A DNA stretch of 64,000 nucleotides, taken from contig DASRFG010000017.1 of the NCBI GenBank assembly GCA_035651655.1, positions 1 through 64,000 on the forward strand, read 5' to 3'. Of this stretch, positions 36,730 to 44,984 are shown in pieces; position 1 is the first letter of the stretch, and each line of letters opens with the position of its first letter. The stretch comes from Terriglobales bacterium (GTDB taxonomy: Bacteria > Acidobacteriota > Terriglobia > Terriglobales > Acidobacteriaceae). Position numbers and translations under genes: made by a program. The notes beneath the pieces were generated by a model. It did not search any database, was not told the origin of the DNA, and saw nothing but the letters and a program-made list of their open reading frames with translations.

Positions 36730-37971
36730 ATGACTCAAACCATCGCTACACAGAAAGCCAGCGCGCAGACATCTGACCAGACTGCGATTCGTCCGTTCCA
36801 GGTGAATGTTCCGCAGGAGGAACTCACCGAATTGCGTAGGCGCATCAATGCTACAAAGTGGCCAGAACGGGAAACTGTCACGGATGAATCCCAAGGCGTT
36901 CAGTTAGCGACGATTCAGGCGCTCGCGCGCTACTGGGGAACGGAACACGATTGGCGTAAGTGCGAGGCAAGACTCAACGCCTTGCCGCAATTCATTACCG
37001 AGATTGATGGGCTCGACATCCATTTCATTCACGTTCGGTCGAAACATGAAAATGCGTTGCCGCTCATCGTAACCCACGGATGGCCGGGCTCGGTCATCGA
37101 GCAACTGAAGATTGTCGATCCACTCACCAATCCTACGGCACATGGCGCGAGCGCGGCTGATGCTTTCGATCTGGTGATTCCCTCCATGCCGGGCTACGGC
37201 TATTCAGGTAAGCCCACCGCTACCGGCTGGAGCCCCGAGCGCATAGCGCGTGCCTGGACCGTGTTGATGAAGCGCCTTGGGTACACGAAATTCGTGGCGC
37301 AAGGCGGCGATTGGGGTGCGCTTATTGTGGATATGATGGGCCTACAAGCGCCTCCGGAATTGCTCGGCATCCACACCAACATGGCTGGCGCGGTTCCCAC
37401 CGAAGTTGACACGGCGGCCTTTACCGGGGCTCCGCCGCCGCCCGGTCTTTCAACCGAAGAGCGCGAAGGGTATGACCGGCTTGCTTTCTTCTATAAGCAC
37501 GGCCTCGCCTATCTCCTGGAAATGGCGAATCACCCGCAAACGCTCTACGGGATTGCGGACTCACCCATCGGCCTTGCGGCGTGGATAATCGATCACGACG
37601 TGCGCAGCTACCAGCTGATCGCACGCGTCTTCGACGGAAAAACTGAAGGCCTCACGCGAGATGACATTCTCGACAACATCACACTCTATTGGCTAACCAA
37701 CACGGCGGTCTCTTCGGCTCGTCTTTACTGGGAAAACAAGTTGGGAATTTTCGCGCCTAAGGGCGTCCGCATCCCGGTTGCGGTGAGCGTCTTTGCGAAC
37801 GAGATCTATACCGTTTCACAGCGTTGGGCAGAGCAGGCGTATCCCAAACTCATCCATTACAATAGGCTCGACCAAGGCACGCACTTTGCTGCCTGGGAGC
37901 AGCCGCAACTCTTTTCAGAAGAGATGCGCGCGAGCTTCAGATCATTGCGCCAGCTGGCAAAAGCAGCCTAG
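36730..37971 (+). CDS. epoxide hydrolase, microsomal EH-like (EHN plus alpha/beta hydrolase)
   Basis: 413 residues. The N-terminal EHN segment (PFQVNVPQEELTELRRRINA, TKWPE) is followed by the alpha/beta hydrolase core: THGWPGSVIEQLKIVDPL (oxyanion region), the nucleophile Asp in VAQGGDWGALIVDMM, and the catalytic His in LDQGTHFAAWEQP. It hydrolyses epoxides to diols via an ester intermediate. The ATG at 36730 follows a near-perfect AAGGAGG at ideal distance, which excludes the longer frame starting at 36523. A clear terminator follows. Confidence 0.93.
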   Translation: MTQTIATQKASAQTSDQTAIRPFQVNVPQEELTELRRRINATKWPERETVTDESQGVQLATIQALARYWGTEHDWRKCEARLNALPQFITEIDGLDIHFIHVRSKHENALPLIVTHGWPGSVIEQLKIVDPLTNPTAHGASAADAFDLVIPSMPGYGYSGKPTATGWSPERIARAWTVLMKRLGYTKFVAQGGDWGALIVDMMGLQAPPELLGIHTNMAGAVPTEVDTAAFTGAPPPPGLSTEEREGYDRLAFFYKHGLAYLLEMANHPQTLYGIADSPIGLAAWIIDHDVRSYQLIARVFDGKTEGLTRDDILDNITLYWLTNTAVSSARLYWENKLGIFAPKGVRIPVAVSVFANEIYTVSQRWAEQAYPKLIHYNRLDQGTHFAAWEQPQLFSEEMRASFRSLRQLAKAA

Positions 37972-38004
37972 TCGCAGCTTAGCACGCAAATTGCGATAAG
38001 CCTT

Positions 38005-38035
38005 GTGCGGAGTGAATGGACTCCGCACTTTTTTT
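38005..38035 (+). terminator. Rho-independent terminator after the epoxide hydrolase gene
   Basis: A nine-base perfect stem (GTGCGGAGT 38005-38013 with ACTCCGCAC 38020-38028) closes a six-base loop and runs into seven T residues. It lies 34 bp after the epoxide hydrolase stop. Confidence 0.93.
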
Positions 38036-38132
38036 GCTCTGGAAAAACTAAACTGGAGGCACGTCGAGAAGGGCGAGGGCGAGTATCAGCCTGCGAACGC
38101 TTGACGGCCCAAAGCGTTTTCGGAGGGGCAAA

Positions 38133-38483
38133 ATGATTTCAGCCGCGCATATAGTTGTCTACAGCAAAAACGCCGAGGCGGACCGTACATTCTTCCGCGA
38201 CGTTCTTGGGTTCAAATCCGTGGATGCGGGTCATGGGTGGCTGGTCTTCGCGCTCCCGCCAGGAGAAGCTGCATTCCATCCCTCCGATAAGAATGGCGCT
38301 CACGAACTGTATTTCATTTGCGACGACCTGAAAGCCGAGATGGCTTGCCTGGCGAAGAAAGATGTTAAGTGCTCTGAAGTTCAGGAAGCGCGATGGGGTT
38401 CGATTACCAGGATGCGCCTTCCCGGTGGTGGCTTGGTTGGCCTGTACCAGCCAAAGCATCCCTTAGCTATAGGCTTGAAATGA
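38133..38483 (+). CDS. VOC/glyoxalase-bleomycin resistance superfamily protein
   Basis: 116 residues with the two-module beta-alpha-beta-beta-beta fold: ISAAHIVVYSKNAEADRTFF opens module one, FRDVLGFKSVDAGHGWLVFA follows, and GAHELYFICDDLKAEMACLA and LPGGGLVGLYQPKHP make up module two. His/Glu metal ligands are plausible (AAHIVV, HELYF, GLYQ) but not complete enough to name a reaction. GGAGGGG precedes the ATG. Confidence 0.88.
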   Translation: MISAAHIVVYSKNAEADRTFFRDVLGFKSVDAGHGWLVFALPPGEAAFHPSDKNGAHELYFICDDLKAEMACLAKKDVKCSEVQEARWGSITRMRLPGGGLVGLYQPKHPLAIGLK

Positions 38484-38679
38484 AACGTCCGTGTTCTGAA
38501 TTGCCCAGCGAGCATGGCACACTTTGGACTGATTGACTCCCGAATGTCGGCAACCCGGAAGTAATTCGGTTACTTTCTGCTTGCCCGTTATCGAGGAACA
38601 GTAACCTGGCCCGTCATCGGACCGACCACATTGGTGAGACAATGAAGAAAATCTCTTGCTCCGGGATAGGTAACATCGT

Positions 38680-39261
38680 ATGGATGCCCAAACAGCATGC
38701 CTGTTCGTCTTCGACGGCTTTGCGGATTGGGAACCCGCGTCCGTATTAGCCGAGCTGCGCCGAACCTTCGGATTCTCCGTCCAGGTTGTCGGGCTTACAA
38801 GAGATCCAGTAAAAAGTATGGGCGGGCTGAACATTCTTCCGGATCTTCCCATCGCCGACGCCCAGCCGGAATTTACAAATATTCTGATCCTTCCAGGCGG
38901 GGATGCCTGGATGCGCGGAGAAATGAAAGAGGTCACGGCCTTCATAAGGGCTGTTGCAGCGGCGGGCAGGCCAGTAGCGGCGATCTGTGGGGCGACGCTC
39001 TCTTTGGCACATGCGGGGCTTCTTGACCACCATCGTCATACGAGTAATGGGAATGGCTTTATCCCTAAACATGTACCGCAATATAAAGGTCATCAGCTTT
39101 ACCAGAAGATGCGCGCTGTGAGGGACGGCAACGTGATCACCGCAAACGGCCTTGCCCCCTTTGCGTTTGCAGCCGAAGTTTTTCGAACTGTAGCACCTGA
39201 TCGAGGTGACGACATAGCGACGTACGAGGGCCTTTATTCGCGTGGTCTGCTTGATGACTAA
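38680..39261 (+). CDS. DJ-1/PfpI family protein (class I glutamine amidotransferase-like)
   Basis: 193 residues. The N-terminus TACLFVFDGFADWEPASVLA and the elbow VAAICGATLSLAHAGLLDHH, which holds the nucleophilic Cys, place it in the DJ-1/PfpI group next to YdeA-like proteins. Relatives act as glyoxalase III, proteases or chaperones; the activity here is unknown. It ends just before the broken SDR gene. Confidence 0.88.
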   Translation: MDAQTACLFVFDGFADWEPASVLAELRRTFGFSVQVVGLTRDPVKSMGGLNILPDLPIADAQPEFTNILILPGGDAWMRGEMKEVTAFIRAVAAAGRPVAAICGATLSLAHAGLLDHHRHTSNGNGFIPKHVPQYKGHQLYQKMRAVRDGNVITANGLAPFAFAAEVFRTVAPDRGDDIATYEGLYSRGLLDD

Positions 39262-39379
39262 AAGCCACAATGTCTGGAATCTCCGATGAAAACGGGTCCG
39301 GGACAGTTCGTAGGCAAACAAGAAAGTGCCAACGATGGCTTCGGGATTGCCGTTATTCACGAGTAGCAAAGCTCTCAGC

Positions 39380-39615
39380 ACGAGTTGCGCTTCCGTGTAA
39401 TCAGCCGCATTCAGCACCAGTGGGGTGGACTCGACGTCTTAGTGAACAATGTCGGGGGATCAGATGCTCCGAACGGCGGATACAAAGCCCTCTCTGACGA
39501 CGACTGGCAAAAGGCGCTCTCAATACCTACAACAAAGGCCTTGCAAACGAAGTTGGGCCAAAGGGTGTCCGCGTCAACATGATCTCGCCCGGATTTCCTT
39601 CGCTTGAAACCTAGG
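39380..39615 (+). pseudogene. short-chain dehydrogenase remnant with internal deletion
   Basis: A piece around 39403-39510 encodes the SDR middle segment (HQWGGLDVLVNNVGG, then LSDDDWQKAL). A shifted frame from ~39520 encodes the downstream segment YNKGLANEVGPKGVRVNMIS, continuing PGF. In intact SDRs about 80 residues, including the Ser-Tyr-Lys catalytic residues, lie between these pieces; here they are missing and the frame is broken. The N-terminal nucleotide site is also not recognisable. The remnant runs straight into the last bases of a GIY-YIG gene and the L module of a repeat element. Confidence 0.8.
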
Positions 39616-39667
39616 TCCCTCGCTGCGCTCCTTCGCAAGCTCAGTCGCCCTACGCTCGGGATGACAT
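39609..39667 (+). repeat. 59-bp terminal module, L type (locus A)
   Basis: Starts with the palindrome ACCTAGGT and ends CGCTCGGGATGACAT. It is identical over its full length to the complement of 52608-52666 and differs from the R-type module only in two internal patches. The 10-odd bases just upstream (TCCTTCGCTT) also match the end of the intact GIY-YIG gene at the other locus. Confidence 0.9.
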
Positions 39668-39776
39668 TTATTTACGGGGAATGGCGAAATAGCTATTTAT
39701 GGGGAAATGGCGAAATAGCACAAAGGCCTAGCAGTCCTGACAAGCCTTCTGTCTCCACCAAATCCATCCCTTCCCA
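39668..39776 (+). repeat. 109-bp spacer between L and R modules (locus A)
   Basis: Nearly identical, in reverse orientation, to 52499-52607 and of the same length. It holds two direct copies of a ~24-bp unit (39670-39693 and 39695-39719, each ending in GGCGAAATAGC). No open frame of note. Confidence 0.88.
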
Positions 39777-39835
39777 ATGTCATCCCGAGCGTCGCAACGC
39801 TGAGCTTGCGAAGCGGCGCAGCGAGGGACCTAGGT
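39777..39835 (-). repeat. 59-bp terminal module, R type (locus A)
   Basis: An inverted relative of the L module, ending in ACCTAGGT at 39835. It is identical to the complement of 53013-53071. The core TCGCAA...TTGCGA can fold into a six-base-pair hairpin with an eight-base loop. Confidence 0.9.
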
Positions 39836-39860
39836 TTTTCTCTCCCCAGAAGGGACGCTT

Positions 39861-40022
39861 GTGTCCGGAGGGAAGTCCTACTACGTCTACATTGTCACCA
39901 ATCCTTCCCGTACGCTGTACACCGGAATTACCAATGACCTGTATCGCCGAGTCGCAGAGCACAAGCACAGAGAAATTCCCGGATTCTTGTATCCACAAAC
40001 CTTTGCCCATCATCTACACTGA
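39861..40022 (+). pseudogene. truncated GIY-YIG nuclease gene (locus A)
   Basis: Starts at GTG and encodes the first 42 residues of the intact protein at 52661-52987 with a single change (Val for Ile after LYRR). Homology then stops at about 39986 and a foreign tail of 11 residues runs to TGA. The catalytic Glu of the GIY-YIG fold is lost, so it cannot be active. The nucleotide sequence is almost unchanged over 126 bp, so the duplication is recent. Confidence 0.88.
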
Positions 40023-40052
40023 GTCCTTTCAATTCACCGAGGAGCCACCGCC

Positions 40053-40787
40053 ATGGCACATGTCCGCGCAAAGCTGATTTGTCTTGCGGGTTTTGTGGTA
40101 CTGATCCTTGCTGGAATGTCCTGGGCGCAACAGCGCCCGCCGATTCTCGAAAAGATTGCCAAGGCCTATGGCCTGGATTCGTATGGCCAAATTGATGCCA
40201 TCCGCTACACGTGGAATGGGGAGATTCCCGGAATCTTCAAACTGGCGCACGCGTGGGAATGGGAGCCCAAGACCGGCAAGATCTCCTTCGAGGGGAAGGA
40301 TAAAGACGGCAAGCCGGTCAAGGTCAGTTACATGAGCTCCCAGCTCGGCAGCCAGCCAGACAACATCAAGAATGAAGTCGAACCGGCTTTCGTCAACGAC
40401 AACTACTGGCTTCTGTTCCCCTTGCATGCTTATTGGGACACCAGCGCCACCGTGACCGATCAAGGAAGACATAAACTACCGATGAGCGCCGGCTCGGCCA
40501 CGCTGGTGTCTGTGAAATATCCTCAGGAGGCTGGAGGTTATACGCCTGGCGATACCTGGGATCTCTATGTGGGCAGAGACAACCGCGTTCAGCAAATGGT
40601 TTACCACCGCGGCGGCCCCAAGAAGCCGAGCCTCGTCACTGTCAACTGGACAGGCTACAAACAGGCAGGGCCTCTGCTGATTTCAACCGAGCACCGCGGC
40701 AAAGCCGATGGCAAGCCCCTGCACATCTTCCTTTCGGATGTGGCGGTCAAGGTCGCGGGCTCGGATACGTGGGTGAACGCGAAATAA
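40053..40787 (+). CDS. secreted protein of unknown function
   Basis: 244 residues with a clear signal peptide (LICLAGFVVLILAGMSWAQQ). The mature part is beta-rich with many aromatic residues (AIRYTWNGEIPGIFKLAHAW, NDNYWLLFPLHAYWD, GGYTPGDTWDLYVGRDNRVQ). It reminds me of periplasmic lipid-binding or LolA-like folds, but I do not recognise a family. GAGGAG stands before the ATG. It is the first intact gene after the repeat locus. Confidence 0.75.
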   Translation: MAHVRAKLICLAGFVVLILAGMSWAQQRPPILEKIAKAYGLDSYGQIDAIRYTWNGEIPGIFKLAHAWEWEPKTGKISFEGKDKDGKPVKVSYMSSQLGSQPDNIKNEVEPAFVNDNYWLLFPLHAYWDTSATVTDQGRHKLPMSAGSATLVSVKYPQEAGGYTPGDTWDLYVGRDNRVQQMVYHRGGPKKPSLVTVNWTGYKQAGPLLISTEHRGKADGKPLHIFLSDVAVKVAGSDTWVNAK

Positions 40788-40804
40788 GCGGCAGGCGAAT
40801 CAGA

Positions 40805-41860
40805 CTACCTGGCAATCACAACCGTGGTGCAGGAACTACTTATCTTGGGCAGATCGCGGTTAGCGGCCATGCGGATCTCGAGGCGTGGGCGCTCACCCCG
40901 AACGATCGGGCAATAAAAGTCAGGCTGTAGCAGTGCGCCTTGCAAGCGTCGCCGTCCGGCACATCCGCCGTGGCACGGCTCACGGAACTCGCAAGCCTCG
41001 CACGCTTGAGGAAGTGTCCGTGCGTGCTCGAAAGGCGTTGAGTTCAGGATGTTGTCCCCTGCAGAGATCAAGGCTGAAAGCGGCTCCCCTGAACCCGGCC
41101 AATAGACGCACGGTTGCGTCGTGCCTCGTGGTGTCACCCGTACGGTGCTCACGCCGCAACCGCCCCGGAGCGGTGGGAGTCCCACCATTGCGCGAACCAG
41201 CGGTTCGCCAATAGCAATCACGTCGGTCTCTTCGAAAAGGCGCCGAAACCCCTGCCAGTACTCTTCGTAGCTCAGAGCATAGACGTCCGATCGCACGGCT
41301 TGGTACACATTGATTCGCAAAGGCGCGTCAAACGGTTTGGCTACTCGTGCCACATCCGCTAAACGCAAGTAGTTTGACTTCATCATCACGGCAACGATGG
41401 TTACAGGAACATACAGCCGCAGACACCGTTCTGCCTGCGCATGGATAAGTGTCCAATTGCCCTCACCCCGCTGTTCATCCTGCTTGGCTTGCGTTGGGTA
41501 ATCGAGAGAGAATTCAATGTCATGGAAGGCGCGCAGTTCATCGTCTTCCAGAACAGCAACACTATGGCCGTTGGAAGTGATGGTGAGCTTCACCGGTTTC
41601 GTTTGCAGATAGGCCAGTATGGCCTTGAAGTCCGGATGCATGCCGTTCTCGCCGGTGCCGAGATTCACCGAGCGTATGGGCAAGCGTTCCATGACTGCCT
41701 TAACTTGATCCAGGGAGAGACGATCGGTGCGAGTCGGATCGCGGTAGCAAAACGAGCAGGCGAGATTACACTCGTTCGTAAGACCTAGCCCGAGTGCAAT
41801 ACCGGCCTCAGGCGTCATGCGAGTTCCGAAAGACGAATACTGGGCTGTGACGTTATGCAT
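40805..41860 (-). CDS. radical SAM/SPASM-type protein
   Basis: 351 residues. The SAM-cleaving Fe4S4 motif is in LTNECNLACSFCYRDPTRTD. The C-terminal half carries an auxiliary-cluster region with CGVSTVRVTPRGTTQPCVYW and ACEACEFREPCHGGCAGRRR, the SPASM pattern used by peptide-modifying and maturase enzymes. A tail of ~25 residues after the SPASM domain ends SSSCTTVVIAR. The methyltransferase gene ends 9 bp upstream on the same strand, so the two are probably co-expressed. The substrate is unknown; a ribosomal peptide or small metabolite is possible. Confidence 0.85.
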   Translation of the reverse strand: MHNVTAQYSSFGTRMTPEAGIALGLGLTNECNLACSFCYRDPTRTDRLSLDQVKAVMERLPIRSVNLGTGENGMHPDFKAILAYLQTKPVKLTITSNGHSVAVLEDDELRAFHDIEFSLDYPTQAKQDEQRGEGNWTLIHAQAERCLRLYVPVTIVAVMMKSNYLRLADVARVAKPFDAPLRINVYQAVRSDVYALSYEEYWQGFRRLFEETDVIAIGEPLVRAMVGLPPLRGGCGVSTVRVTPRGTTQPCVYWPGSGEPLSALISAGDNILNSTPFEHARTLPQACEACEFREPCHGGCAGRRRLQGALLQPDFYCPIVRGERPRLEIRMAANRDLPKISSSCTTVVIAR

Positions 41861-41869
41861 GCACGTCCT

Positions 41870-42670
41870 TCACGACGGGACGGTGCGATGTCCCAGGGAT
41901 TGCGTGTAGCGGGCGACGGCAACAAATTCCGGCCGCTTGCCCAGCTTGCGCTCCAGCTCAAAAATCCGCTCGTACTCATCATCTCGCGAAACGCTGGGCG
42001 GCAAGTAATCCGACAACACCCGTACGCCTCGTCGTGCAGTTACTGCAAGCGAGGATTTTAGCAGCATGGCTTGCAGGCCCTCTGCCGTAAACAGCCGCAC
42101 CCTTCCTCCGTACAGGGACTCATTTCCCCATTCAGCAGTGAGATTATGTTCGCTCGCCGCCAAGTCGCCATCTTGTATTGCGGCCTTTAACACCTCGCCC
42201 GCCTGGTTACGCGCCAATACTGACATTATGCTGGACGTATCTCGCAAGGCGCGGGCCGCACTGCGCAAAACAGCACATGGATCGTCAACATATTCCAGGA
42301 TGTTGTGGCAAAGAATCACATCAAACGAGTCGGCATGGAACAAGTCTGGCAATTGGTTGGCATCGCCATGCTTCAGCGCAATCCTCTCTGTTACTCCCGC
42401 CTCCTGCGCTGCACGTGTGGCTAAATCCAGCATTGGCATGGACGCATCCAGCACCGTGACGTGAAAACCGAGCCGGGCCAGGCGCACCGCGGTCGTGCCC
42501 GTACCGCCGCCAATATCTAAAGCGAGCAAAGACCGCGTGGCCGGCGGGAGAAACTCCTGTAAATTGGCGAAGCCGAGGTCGAGGCGCAATCTCCCCTCGG
42601 GCGTCTTGAGGTAGGCGGCGTACTTGTCCGCGCCACTCCGGAAGCGTTCGCCGTCGGAATCGGTAATCAT
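41870..42670 (-). CDS. class I SAM-dependent methyltransferase
   Basis: 266 residues. The SAM site is seen in LLALDIGGGTGTTAVRLARL, followed by VTVLDASMPMLDLATRAAQE and LKHGDANQLPDLFHADSFDV. HNILEYVDDPCAVLRSAARA is the substrate-side helix. It has the layout of UbiE/SmtA-like methyltransferases. Coupled with the downstream radical SAM gene; the methyl acceptor cannot be inferred. Confidence 0.9.
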   Translation of the reverse strand: MITDSDGERFRSGADKYAAYLKTPEGRLRLDLGFANLQEFLPPATRSLLALDIGGGTGTTAVRLARLGFHVTVLDASMPMLDLATRAAQEAGVTERIALKHGDANQLPDLFHADSFDVILCHNILEYVDDPCAVLRSAARALRDTSSIMSVLARNQAGEVLKAAIQDGDLAASEHNLTAEWGNESLYGGRVRLFTAEGLQAMLLKSSLAVTARRGVRVLSDYLPPSVSRDDEYERIFELERKLGKRPEFVAVARYTQSLGHRTVPS

Positions 42671-42703
42671 TTTCTTAAAATGCCACTGAGAATGGAGACG
42701 ATA

Positions 42704-42784
42704 CTATCGCAGGTACGGGATTGGGCATCCTTTGTTATCGCTCGCCGAGCGGAGCAACGGTATAAGTAGTTTCGGCGTTTTCAT
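42704..42784 (-). CDS. possible 26-residue peptide, coupled to the upstream phosphatase gene
   Basis: An ATG overlaps the phosphatase stop (ATGA) and opens 26 codons (MKTPKLLIPLLRSASDNKG, then CPIPYLR), ending 33 bp before the methyltransferase ATG. It could be a small coupled peptide of the methyltransferase/radical SAM unit, or chance. There is no Shine-Dalgarno of its own beyond the coupling. Reported because it is too short for ordinary gene calling. Confidence 0.25.
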   Translation of the reverse strand: MKTPKLLIPLLRSASDNKGCPIPYLR

Positions 42785-43914
42785 GTTCGTTTGACTATAA
42801 GCACAGTCTTGTCGTCAATCAACGCCTCGTCGCCGTTCGCTCGGAGTTCGTCATCTTGCTTGATCGCCTGATCCAGCAAAGCATTGCAGATGTCCTTAGC
42901 CGACTCTCGGTAATGCTCACGCAAAACCGCTTCAAGTTGCTCGCGTGCTTGCTTGTCGCTGCCGTCGTAAACTCCGTCAGTGTAGAGAACAAGAATGTCT
43001 CCCGGGCTCAATAGCGTGATCTCGGCGACATCGGAACGGTCGAACTCTTTGTGCCGGACGCTCACGGAGTAGTATTTCTTACGGTCCGGATGATCTGCCG
43101 GGATCTGCAGCCCGAGCGCAAGGAATTGCACCATGCGGCTTTCACCTATGTTCATGAATTTGCGATACTCCGCCGAGAACACCAGCGGCGGAGGATGCCC
43201 AAAATTCACGAAACGAAAATGGCCGCCAGGCCGTACTTCGCCATATAGCATGGTCGCGATTTCACGCGCATTTTCTTTTTCGGTCATTCCCAGTGCGTTA
43301 CGCGCGGTGACCGACTGCGCCAGCCGCAGATTGAGGTTTTCCAGAAGGTCCGGCGTGGTTCTTCCGTAGCGATCCAGTTCGGTGAGCATCAAAGCATGGA
43401 ATGTGTCGTGCACCGTAGACGCAATCTTGGCTGAGATGATTCCGTGTCCCTCCGCGTCCACAACCAGAACACCCGCCGTCGAGCAAAGCTCGCGCAAGTC
43501 CTCCGCCACTCGCAACTGCTCGGAGCTCCTGGCAAATCTATACTCGGCCTCTATCTCGGGCCTGTAGTCGGGGGTTTGTTTCAGCCATTGCACGTGATCG
43601 TCAACCGAATTGCGCACCGGGACGCCTGGCGGAAGCGGCTCGAGAAACTCCTTCGCTAGGCGTTGGGCCCGCTGAATACGCACCGTAATGTCGTAACGCT
43701 GTTGAAAATTGATGTACTCGAAAAGGTCGCCACCGACAGTTCCTGCAGGGATGGAATTGCCAAACATCTCGATGCCGCGAATGTGCGGAATCGCACCTTC
43801 GACGGGCATCAACCGCTCACGCAAGTATTCATCAATACTCGGAACGGTGTACGCCGTCGTCAAAACCGGTGGTTCTGAGTTCTGTCCTTTCAACACTCCT
43901 CCGATTCGTGGCAT
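42781..43914 (-). CDS. PP2C/SpoIIE-type serine phosphatase (RsbU-like)
   Basis: 377 residues. The phosphatase domain has the metal-binding motifs GTVGGDLFEY and VLVVDAEGHGIISAKIAS, then FRFVNFGHPPPLVF and LLSPGDILVLYTDGVYDGSD near the C-terminus. A helical insertion (~85-150: RIQRAQRLAKEFLEPLPPGV) separates the first two motifs. In partner-switching systems this type dephosphorylates anti-sigma-factor antagonists. No STAS or anti-sigma gene is adjacent. The start could also be the TTG eight codons later, which has GGAGG closely upstream. Confidence 0.9.
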   Translation of the reverse strand: MPRIGGVLKGQNSEPPVLTTAYTVPSIDEYLRERLMPVEGAIPHIRGIEMFGNSIPAGTVGGDLFEYINFQQRYDITVRIQRAQRLAKEFLEPLPPGVPVRNSVDDHVQWLKQTPDYRPEIEAEYRFARSSEQLRVAEDLRELCSTAGVLVVDAEGHGIISAKIASTVHDTFHALMLTELDRYGRTTPDLLENLNLRLAQSVTARNALGMTEKENAREIATMLYGEVRPGGHFRFVNFGHPPPLVFSAEYRKFMNIGESRMVQFLALGLQIPADHPDRKKYYSVSVRHKEFDRSDVAEITLLSPGDILVLYTDGVYDGSDKQAREQLEAVLREHYRESAKDICNALLDQAIKQDDELRANGDEALIDDKTVLIVKRT

Positions 43915-44059
43915 TCCCGATGGGATTTGGACCCGGTGTTACCGCCGTGAAGGGACTCAACCGATTGTAACGCGAGGGCCGCGATCGCTTTACCTCGGGT
44001 CGAATGCTGTGGTCTCCGCATGATGGCGCATGCCATCCCATCGGAGGTACCCTTCTGTA

Positions 44060-44617
44060 ATGCGACCCCTTCGGTATTCCATCAACGTCACTTTGGACGG
44101 GTGCTGCGATCATCGTGCAATTCCCGCAGACGAAGAGTTGCATCGTCACGCGGTCGAGAACCTCGAGCAAGCCGATGCCCTCCTCTTTGGGCGGGTGACT
44201 TACGAAATGATGGAGGCAGCGTTCCGGCTGCCGGCGCGGGCGGGAGCGAGGCCTGATTGGATGGAACCCTTCGCCCGGACGATAGACGCGGCAAAGAAGT
44301 ACGTCGTATCGAGCACCCTGGACCGGGTCGATTGGAACGCTGAGCTCGTGCGCGGGGATCTAGGGAAGGCCGTTCGGCAGCTCAAGCGGGAGTCGGGTAA
44401 GGGATTGCTCGTGGGAGGCGTGAAGCTCCCGCTGGCCTTGGCGGAGCTAGAATTGATCGATGAGTACGAGTTCGTAGTGCAGCCCAGGCTAGTGGGCCAG
44501 GGGCCGAGGTTGTTCGCGGGGCTATCGAAGCATATTGACTTGAGGCTCGTGGGCCGGCTGGAGTTCAGCTCGGGGGCGGTAGCTCTGCGGTATCGCTCTA
44601 CAAGCCGTTCGTACTGA
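44060..44617 (+). CDS. dihydrofolate reductase-like (RibD C-terminal) family protein
   Basis: About 185 residues. RPLRYSINVTLDGCCDHRAI, ALLFGRVTYEMMEAAF, KYVVSSTLDRVDW, GLLVGGVKLPLALAELELID and EYEFVVQPRLVGQGPRLFAG form the standard YyaP/YwjB-like pattern of NADPH-dependent reductases related to DHFR. The physiological substrate is unknown. GGAGGT about ten bases before the ATG at 44060 decides this start over the upstream Met at 44030. Confidence 0.88.
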   Translation: MRPLRYSINVTLDGCCDHRAIPADEELHRHAVENLEQADALLFGRVTYEMMEAAFRLPARAGARPDWMEPFARTIDAAKKYVVSSTLDRVDWNAELVRGDLGKAVRQLKRESGKGLLVGGVKLPLALAELELIDEYEFVVQPRLVGQGPRLFAGLSKHIDLRLVGRLEFSSGAVALRYRSTSRSY

Positions 44618-44782
44618 TCACCTGTTCAGCCTCACCCACACCGGGGTTCATCTTCCCCACTTTCCTAAACCATCCCATATCAAGCTCGACCACGAGTTCT
44701 TCGGATGGCTGCACGGGAGTTGGGTAGCGCAACCACGTGAAGCTCGCATTGATGAGAAATTGCCGGAAGTGATTGAGACAAT

Positions 44783-44859
44783 TGGTGGCGGCGGTTGGAC
44801 TCGAACCAACGGCCTAGGGATTATGAGACCCTCGCTCTAGCCACCTGAGCTACGCCGCC
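44783..44859 (-). tRNA. tRNA-Met (CAT), elongator type
   Basis: A 77-base cloverleaf on the minus strand: acceptor GGCGGCG pairs with CGCCGCC, followed by the encoded ACCA end. The D arm is GCTC...GAGC and the T arm GTTGG-TTCGAGT-CCAAC. The anticodon loop is CTCATAA. The acceptor starts with a G-C pair, so this is the elongator or Ile-lysidine type and not the initiator. The last anticodon-stem pair is a T-T mismatch, so the Met against Ile(k2C) choice is not certain. Confidence 0.9.
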
Positions 44860-44984
44860 CACTACGCCCCCAAAAATAGAGACGAGAATCAATTCTAACA
44901 TCCGGTTTTGGGGCACCCGCAGCCCTGCAGGATTCGTGCCCGCGGGTGGAATGGCTCGCGGACAATGTTACATTGACCTCTGCG

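Noticed and set aside
39604-40077. 157-codon plus-strand frame across the repeat locus, and a similar frame at 52781-53068
   Set aside because: They read the R and L modules and the antisense of the nuclease gene; the shared peptide text comes from the repeats, not from a protein.
44783-44859. Initiator tRNA-fMet
   Set aside because: The acceptor begins with a paired G-C; initiator tRNAs have a mismatch at position 1-72.
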